Assembly: GCA_015494375.1 (NCBI GenBank)
Contig: WGBL01000278.1
Coordinates: 1-10,224 of the forward strand
Direction of reading: 5' to 3'
From: Hyphomicrobiales bacterium
GTDB taxonomy: Bacteria; Pseudomonadota; Alphaproteobacteria; Rhizobiales; S144-23
Length of the DNA: 10,224 nucleotides
Shown piece by piece: positions 6,564-10,224 of the stretch (its first letter is position 1; each line of letters begins with the position of its first letter). The position numbers were made by a program, and so were the translations under genes. Below the pieces are notes generated by a model. That model did no database searches. It saw only the letters and a list, made by a program, of their open reading frames with translations, and was not told the DNA's origin.

Positions 6564-7220
6564 ATGAAGCATACTCTGGGAGTGGCGATCGGACTGGCGC
6601 TGTTCTTGGCGGGAATGCTGGTGGGCGGTTTTGTTCTTTTCGTCTCGATGATCGAGACGCGCCAGCCCGATCCGGCAAACCTCGCCAAGGCCGACGGCAT
6701 CGTCGTCCTGACGGGCGCGCGCGAGCGAATCCGCCAGGGCATCGCCTTGCTTGAAATGGGTAAGGGGCGCCGTTTGCTCATCTCGGGCGTCAACCGGCGC
6801 ACCTCGCGGCGGGCGCTGCGGCGGCTTGTGCCCGATCACGAGCGGCTGTTCGACTGCTGCATCGATATCGGCTATGACGCCCGCGACACGGTGGGCAATG
6901 CGGAAGAAACCCGCACCTGGGCCGAGGCCATGAGGTTTCGCACCCTCATTGTCGTGACCTCGAGCTACCATATGCCCCGCGGGCTGGCCGAGTTGCGGCG
7001 CGCCTTGCCGGAGGCCCGGCTTATTGCCTATCCCGTGGTCAACAAGCGGGTGCATGTGGAATCCTGGTGGTCGTCGCCCGGGACGGCGCGACTGCTCGCC
7101 AAGGAGTATGTCAAGTTTTTGCCGACGGCCCTGCGGCTGGGGCTCGCCCATCTCGTCCAGCGCCGCGATGGCGTGCGCGCCGCCAATGTCGATCCGCCCC
7201 TTGCCCCGGTCCGCCACTGA
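6564..7220 (+). CDS. YdcF/ElyC/SanA family (DUF218) membrane-anchored protein
   Basis: The 218-residue protein has one N-terminal hydrophobic segment at about 5-29 and then a DUF218 domain. The domain shows ADGIVVLTG at 43-51, LLISGVN at 71-77, ARDTVGNAEETRTWA at 106-120 and IVVTSSYHMPRG at 129-140, in the usual order of the family. The polar residues of TVGNAEET and SSYHMPR are those normally conserved. Family members such as ElyC and SanA affect envelope integrity or peptidoglycan-precursor lipid handling in enterobacteria, but the reaction is not settled and I do not assign one here. The segment is more likely a membrane anchor than a cleaved signal. AAGGTGG at 6554-6560 supports the start. 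plsC follows 78 bp downstream, and the ftsEX-YdcF-plsC order suggests joint expression for envelope growth. Confidence 0.88.
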   Translation: MKHTLGVAIGLALFLAGMLVGGFVLFVSMIETRQPDPANLAKADGIVVLTGARERIRQGIALLEMGKGRRLLISGVNRRTSRRALRRLVPDHERLFDCCIDIGYDARDTVGNAEETRTWAEAMRFRTLIVVTSSYHMPRGLAELRRALPEARLIAYPVVNKRVHVESWWSSPGTARLLAKEYVKFLPTALRLGLAHLVQRRDGVRAANVDPPLAPVRH

Positions 7221-7298
7221 GCGTCTGAGCCTATGGCGCATGTCAACCCTGAGCGATGTCATGTCAGCCTTTAGCGCAGGTTGGGCGTGCTGAGCACC

Positions 7299-8174
7299 AT
7301 GAAGGCGCAAAGACAGAGGGAGCCGCGGGGGCGGGTGCCGGAGCCGGAGCGAGGGCGGAAGCGGAAACCGGTGCCGGAGCGGGAGGGAGCGCCGGAACCG
7401 AAGCCCGCGCCGTTGCCACAGCCAGAGCCGGGGCGGAGTGGGGCGGGGCTTGTTCTTTGCTCGCTCGTCTTCAATGCCGCCTTCTATCTGGCGACGACGC
7501 TGTTTCTGGTGCTCGGCAGCCCGCTGCTGTTGGCGCCGCGGAGTTGGGCCATGGCGGGGCTCGCGGCCCACGCCAAAACCATTCTCTATCTGCAAAGGGT
7601 GATCGTTGGCACAGAGCTTGAGGTGCGCGGACGCGAGCATCTGCCCGAGGGCGCGGCACTCATTGCCGCCAAGCACCAGTCGGCCTGGGATACCATGGCC
7701 TTCATACCGCTTCTTCACGACCCGGCCCTCGTCATGAAGGCCGAGCTCATGCATATCCCGTTTTATGGCTGGTTCTCGCGCAAGTTCGGCATGATCCCCA
7801 TTGAGCGGAAAAAGGGCGCTGCAGCCTTGCGCGCGATGGTGCGCGCAGCCAAGGAGCGGGCGCGGGCGGGGCGCCATATACTGATCTTTCCCGAAGGCAC
7901 CCGCCGCCCACCGGGTGCACCTCCTGCCTACAAGTCCGGTGTCGTCCTCCTTTACGAGGAGCTTGGCAGGCTTGGCCTCAGCTGTGTGCCGGTGGCGGTC
8001 AATTCGGGGCTCTATTGGCCGCGGCGGCGCTTCATGCGCTATCCGGGCACCATCGTCATCGAGTTTCTCGAGCCCATCCCCCCGGGGCTTGCGCGCAATG
8101 CGTTTCGAGAGCGCCTCGAAGGCGCCATCGAGGAGGCCACCGCGCGCCTGCTTCGCGAAGCCGACGCCGCTTAA
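7299..8174 (+). CDS. plsC: 1-acyl-sn-glycerol-3-phosphate acyltransferase (PlsC-like)
   Basis: The enzyme acylates lysophosphatidic acid to phosphatidic acid at the inner membrane, the precursor of CDP-diacylglycerol used by PssA. All four acyltransferase motifs are visible in the 291-residue protein: HQSAWD at 126-131 (catalytic HX4D), GMIPIER at 164-170, FPEGTRR at 197-203 and VPVAVNSG at 230-237. A membrane span lies near 51-78. Residues 5-47 are a charged, proline-rich low-complexity stretch with no counterpart in typical PlsC. The start is therefore uncertain: ATG 7299 has no good Shine-Dalgarno, while GTG 7335 (AGAGGGAG at 7315-7322), GTG 7371 and TTG 7413 would trim the stretch. A TTG at 7281 is a longer option. 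Other lysophospholipid acyltransferases share these motifs, so the exact acceptor is inferred. Confidence 0.88.
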   Translation: MKAQRQREPRGRVPEPERGRKRKPVPEREGAPEPKPAPLPQPEPGRSGAGLVLCSLVFNAAFYLATTLFLVLGSPLLLAPRSWAMAGLAAHAKTILYLQRVIVGTELEVRGREHLPEGAALIAAKHQSAWDTMAFIPLLHDPALVMKAELMHIPFYGWFSRKFGMIPIERKKGAAALRAMVRAAKERARAGRHILIFPEGTRRPPGAPPAYKSGVVLLYEELGRLGLSCVPVAVNSGLYWPRRRFMRYPGTIVIEFLEPIPPGLARNAFRERLEGAIEEATARLLREADAA

Positions 8175-8196
8175 GTTGGCGCCCGAGCAAGCCAAC
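8175..8196 (+). terminator. Hairpin directly after plsC (weak terminator candidate)
   Basis: GTTGGC at 8175-8180 pairs with GCCAAC at 8191-8196 across a 10-base loop, starting one base after the plsC stop. There is no T run immediately after it (the next T-rich stretch is at 8211-8220), so it is not a standard intrinsic terminator. Position is the main support. Confidence 0.25.
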
Positions 8197-8321
8197 ACGA
8201 TTGGAGACAGTTATATTTTTGCTGAGCCTACTAAAAACGGCGACACCAACACAAAAAGGATACACCATCCCAGATTAACAAACAGGCTTTAGTGCACAGA
8301 CGCAAACACAAGATTCACGTC

Positions 8322-8678
8322 ATTGCCGCGCGTGACGCACTGCTGTCAGGTTGACTGTTGTTCTGCCTCCCCCTTCTAGGGGGAGGCTGGGCGGAGGGCG
8401 GAGCCCGAAGCCCTGGAGGGGGTCATTGCACAAAGCAATACTCGTTCACAACCAATTGAATGTACGATTAAATTGTCTCTTTCCACCCCCTCCCCGACCC
8501 TCCCCCTCGAGGGGGAGGGAGGAATAAAACTGGCCGGTGGAGGAACTAACCAATGGCGGGTCAACGTTGCACCGTACCGTGTCCGAAATGTGCGAGCCAT
8601 CTGGAAACGGCGCAGAATCAATACCATGCACCATGTCCAGAAAAATCTACCGGACAGCAGTGCGCGTGACGCGGCAAT
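8322..8678. repeat. Nested inverted-repeat block between plsC and thiS
   Basis: The outer arms are 24 bp each, at 8322-8345 and 8655-8678. Left reads ATTGCCGCG...CACTGCTG and right is its inverse CAGCAGTG...CGCGGCAAT. Weak similarity appears to continue inward for some 15 more bases. The inner arms are a hairpin at 8365-8387 (GCCTCCCCC-TTCTA-GGGGGAGGC) and a perfect 22-bp palindrome at 8498-8519 (CCCTCCCCC-TCGA-GGGGGAGGG). Flanking G-rich sequence shows the second to be an inverted copy of the first. The centre has a small ATTGC/GCAAT hairpin (8425-8439). No open frame in 8175-8791 looks like a gene. The block resembles intergenic repeats common in Rhizobiales. The hairpins may end transcription from both sides. 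Confidence 0.7.
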
Positions 8679-8746
8679 CCAGGGCGGCAAGCTCCGCGTT
8701 TGTTGCCCTGGATCACCCGGTCTGATCCCCGGGTCAAGCCCGAGGA
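8678..8746. repeat. Intergenic palindromic repeat next to thiS
   Basis: TCCAGGGC at 8678-8685 pairs with GCCCTGGA at 8705-8712. It is followed by TCCCCGGG (8726-8733), loop TCAAG, then CCCGAGGA (8739-8746), a hairpin with one mismatch. On the minus strand this second part translates as LGLDPGIRPGD, which resembles the spurious 'DPRVKPGDD' peptides produced when a widespread alphaproteobacterial intergenic repeat is translated. That family link is from memory, not from a search. Confidence 0.6.
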
Positions 8747-8758
8747 GCGTGATGACGG

Positions 8759-8776
8759 GAAGCAAGCGTATGCTTC
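8759..8776 (-). terminator. Hairpin after thiS (possible terminator)
   Basis: GAAGCA at 8759-8764 pairs with TGCTTC at 8771-8776 across a six-base loop. On the minus strand it starts 15 bp after the thiS stop. No T tract follows on that strand, so termination is inferred from position only. Confidence 0.3.
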
Positions 8777-8791
8777 GTTTGCGTCGGTGCA

Positions 8792-9025
8792 CTAGCCGCC
8801 TTCCCGTGGCGAGACGATCTCGACCCGGTCGCCCTCCTTGAGAACCAGGCGGTCGCGCATGGCCTTGGCCACGAACTCGCCATTGACGGCAGTCGCGATG
8901 GGCCCTTCCGCGAGCGCCAGCTCGGCGCAGAGCTCGCCGAGCGTCCGCGCACGGACCGCGCGCGTTTCGCCATTCACTTCAATCTGCAACAATGATTCGT
9001 CCAAGCTCGGGGTCTCCCGCGGCAT
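8792..9025 (-). CDS. thiS: Sulfur carrier protein ThiS
   Basis: ThiS is the small ubiquitin-like sulfur carrier for the thiazole half of thiamine. ThiF adenylates its C-terminal glycine, which becomes a thiocarboxylate used by ThiG. The protein ends in the required Gly-Gly (VEIVSPREGG) and contains LQIEVNGE near the start, TLGEL, IATAVNGEFV and LKEGDRVEIV, all typical ThiS segments. The start is uncertain. ATG 9025 gives 77 residues and overlaps thiO by 47 bp. TTG 9049 is longer. TTG 8992 or 8989 gives about 65 residues, nearer the usual length and overlapping thiO by about 11-14 bp. Overlap with thiO indicates one transcript. The expected thiG partner does not follow: the next gene on that side is the convergent plsC. 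Confidence 0.9.
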   Translation of the reverse strand: MPRETPSLDESLLQIEVNGETRAVRARTLGELCAELALAEGPIATAVNGEFVAKAMRDRLVLKEGDRVEIVSPREGG

Positions 9026-10070
9026 CGTTTGGGTCCAGCTCTCCCTCAATGATCCGGGCGCTCAACTCGGCGAGCACCGGGGCCAGCAAGAAGCCGTGGC
9101 GATACATGCCGTTGATATAGAGACGTCGGCCGCGGCAGACAATCTTGGGGATGTTGTCAGGAAAGGCGGGCCGCACATCGGCGCCGATCTCAAGCACCGC
9201 CGCCTCGCCGAATGCGGGGTGAAGCGCATAGGCCGTGCCCAGAAGCTCGAGCAGCGAACGCGCACTGGGCGCACCGCGATCCTCGCTTTCGATCACCGTC
9301 GCGCCGACCATGTAGCGGCCACCGCCCCACGGCACCACATAGATCGGAAAGCGCGGATGCAGTAGCCGAACGGGGCGCGATAGGTGCACCTCAGCGGTCT
9401 CGATCACCGCCATCTCGCCGCGCACCCCCCGCAGGGCATCGAGCGCCTTGCGGGCCCTAATACCGCGGCAGTCGATGGTCCATGTTTCCGCGCCAGCAGG
9501 CCCCAGCCCCGGCGGCTCCTGTTGTGGCGGCTCGCCATCCCCTTGCTCGGCCGCCTCTGCGCCGAAGACCACCTCACCGCCCGCCGCCCTGAAACGCGCG
9601 AGGAGATGCGCCATTGCCGCGCGCGGTTCGAGGTGCGCCTCCTCGGTGAAATAAAGCGCGCGACTGAAGCGGCCGGTGAGATCGGGCTCGAGCTTGGCCA
9701 ACTCTGCCGCGTCGATCGCGGCGTGGCCCTCTGTCATGCGGGCAAAGCGGGCGAGCTCGGCGCGGTCGCGGGGCCGCGCCACGACCAGGCTGCCGGCCTC
9801 ACGCACCGAAACGCCGCTCTGGCGCCAGAGCGCAATGCCGCGCGCACCGAGCCGGCGAATGAGCGCTTCGGCGCTCTCTTCCTCGCAATAGGGCGCCAGC
9901 ATGCCCGCTGCATACCAGCTGGCCGCGTGGGCAAAAGGCCGCTCGGGCGCGCCCTTGTCGATAAGCCGCACCCGATGCCCGCGGCCCTGGAGATGGAAGG
10001 CCTGCCAGAGGCCGCTGATCCCGGCACCGATAACGCTCACCGACAGGCGCCCACGTATGCTCTCGCTCAT
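8979..10070 (-). CDS. thiO: Glycine oxidase ThiO (FAD-dependent)
   Basis: ThiO oxidises glycine to the dehydroglycine imine needed by ThiG for thiazole synthesis. The 363-residue protein has the FAD Rossmann motif VIGAGISG at 13-20 with D38 in LIDKG as ribose-binding acid. ASWYAAGMLAPYCEEES near 50-66 and IGADVRPAFPDNIPKI near 295-309 also fit the family. The C-terminal GMYRHGFLLAP near 321-331 is where ThiO-type oxidases hold the substrate and flavin. A Pro/Gln/Gly-rich insert (GDGEPPQQEPPGLGPAG) near 177-193 interrupts the middle. ATG 10070 is chosen because the conserved beta strand begins soon after. ATG 10091 and TTG 10112 are longer options without better ribosome-binding sites. Other D-amino acid oxidases share the fold, but the overlap with thiS settles the role. 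Confidence 0.92.
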   Translation of the reverse strand: MSESIRGRLSVSVIGAGISGLWQAFHLQGRGHRVRLIDKGAPERPFAHAASWYAAGMLAPYCEEESAEALIRRLGARGIALWRQSGVSVREAGSLVVARPRDRAELARFARMTEGHAAIDAAELAKLEPDLTGRFSRALYFTEEAHLEPRAAMAHLLARFRAAGGEVVFGAEAAEQGDGEPPQQEPPGLGPAGAETWTIDCRGIRARKALDALRGVRGEMAVIETAEVHLSRPVRLLHPRFPIYVVPWGGGRYMVGATVIESEDRGAPSARSLLELLGTAYALHPAFGEAAVLEIGADVRPAFPDNIPKIVCRGRRLYINGMYRHGFLLAPVLAELSARIIEGELDPNDAAGDPELGRIIVAD

Positions 10071-10177
10071 GGGCCCATTCCACAACCGCATGAGCCGCTC
10101 GGCAATCGACAAATCGCCACAGCAAGCGCGGGCCTTGGGCTCAGAACTTTCGTGGGGGAGCTCCCTTCGCTCCCTCA

Positions 10178-10204
10178 GGGGCGCGCAAGCGTCCCACGCG
10201 CCCC
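10178..10204. other. GC hairpin upstream of thiO
   Basis: GGGGCGCG at 10178-10185 pairs perfectly with CGCGCCCC at 10197-10204 across an 11-base loop. A 10-bp palindrome, GGGAGCTCCC, lies at 10156-10165. Both are in the thiO leader, about 85-135 bp before ATG 10070. I looked for a thiamine pyrophosphate riboswitch on the minus strand and did not find its conserved core. The rest of 10113-10224 has no open frame I would call a gene. The window ends before it is clear whether another thi gene precedes thiO. Confidence 0.4.
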
Positions 10205-10224
10205 CCCCGCCCGCGCTCGTCCAC

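Noticed and set aside
6273..8198. 641-codon open frame on the minus strand across the YdcF and plsC genes
   Set aside because: It is antisense to two genes with clear motifs and has no recognisable domain. Its Cys-rich CRSCGAS repeats are only the 21-bp tandem array read backwards. Long antisense frames are expected at this GC content.
8322..8678. Insertion sequence or CRISPR array
   Set aside because: There is no transposase frame, no target duplication was found, and the repeats are inverted and irregular rather than regularly spaced direct repeats.
8376..8792. 138-codon minus-strand frame between thiS and plsC
   Set aside because: It consists of translated palindromic repeats (for example LGLDPGIRPGD and PPSPSRGRVGEG), a known false-gene pattern, and has no supporting ribosome-binding site.
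10113..10224. End of a thiC-like gene on the minus strand
   Set aside because: The frame ending in TGA near 10148 is closed by another stop close upstream, and no ThiC-like peptide is visible.

Overview
The window is high-GC chromosomal DNA of an alphaproteobacterium, most likely of the Hyphomicrobiales (Rhizobiales). The reasons are a colinear psd-pssA-pmtA phospholipid block ending in a PmtA-type methyltransferase, the short form of phosphatidylserine decarboxylase, an MJ0042-type zinc-ribbon protein divergent from ftsEX, a YdcF/plsC pair downstream of ftsEX, and intergenic palindromes of a kind common in this order. All families are named from recognised motifs; no database search was run.

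Layout. (1) 1-1832, plus strand: 3' end of psd, then pssA overlapping it by one base, then pmtA 46 bp further on. Together they convert CDP-diacylglycerol and serine to phosphatidylserine, phosphatidylethanolamine and phosphatidylcholine. (2) 1833-1904: a short convergent gap with small hairpins. (3) 1905-4337, minus strand: hpt (hypoxanthine phosphoribosyltransferase) and, upstream of it, a 575-residue zinc-ribbon membrane protein with a long proline-rich linker containing seven 18-bp tandem repeats. A promoter-like element lies in front of hpt. (4) 4338-4626: a divergent control region with two inverted repeats and a threefold 14-bp repeat next to the ftsE ribosome-binding site. (5) 4627-8174, plus strand: ftsE and ftsX (overlapping), a 253-bp leader with 20-21-bp repeats, a YdcF-family protein, and a plsC-like acyltransferase. 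(6) 8175-8791: about 617 bp without a credible gene, between convergent genes, full of nested inverted repeats. (7) 8792-10070, minus strand: thiS overlapped by thiO, coding for thiamine thiazole synthesis. thiG does not follow thiS. (8) 10071-10224: sequence upstream of thiO with a strong GC hairpin and no recognisable gene.

The themes are membrane lipid supply (psd, pssA, pmtA, plsC), cell division and envelope remodelling (ftsEX, YdcF), purine salvage (hpt) and thiamine (thiO, thiS). I see no defence system, phage, transposase, CRISPR array or RNA gene. The genes are ordinary core genes. The unexplained content lies in the repeats: three separate short tandem arrays within about 3 kb around ftsEX, and a nested inverted-repeat patch before thiS.
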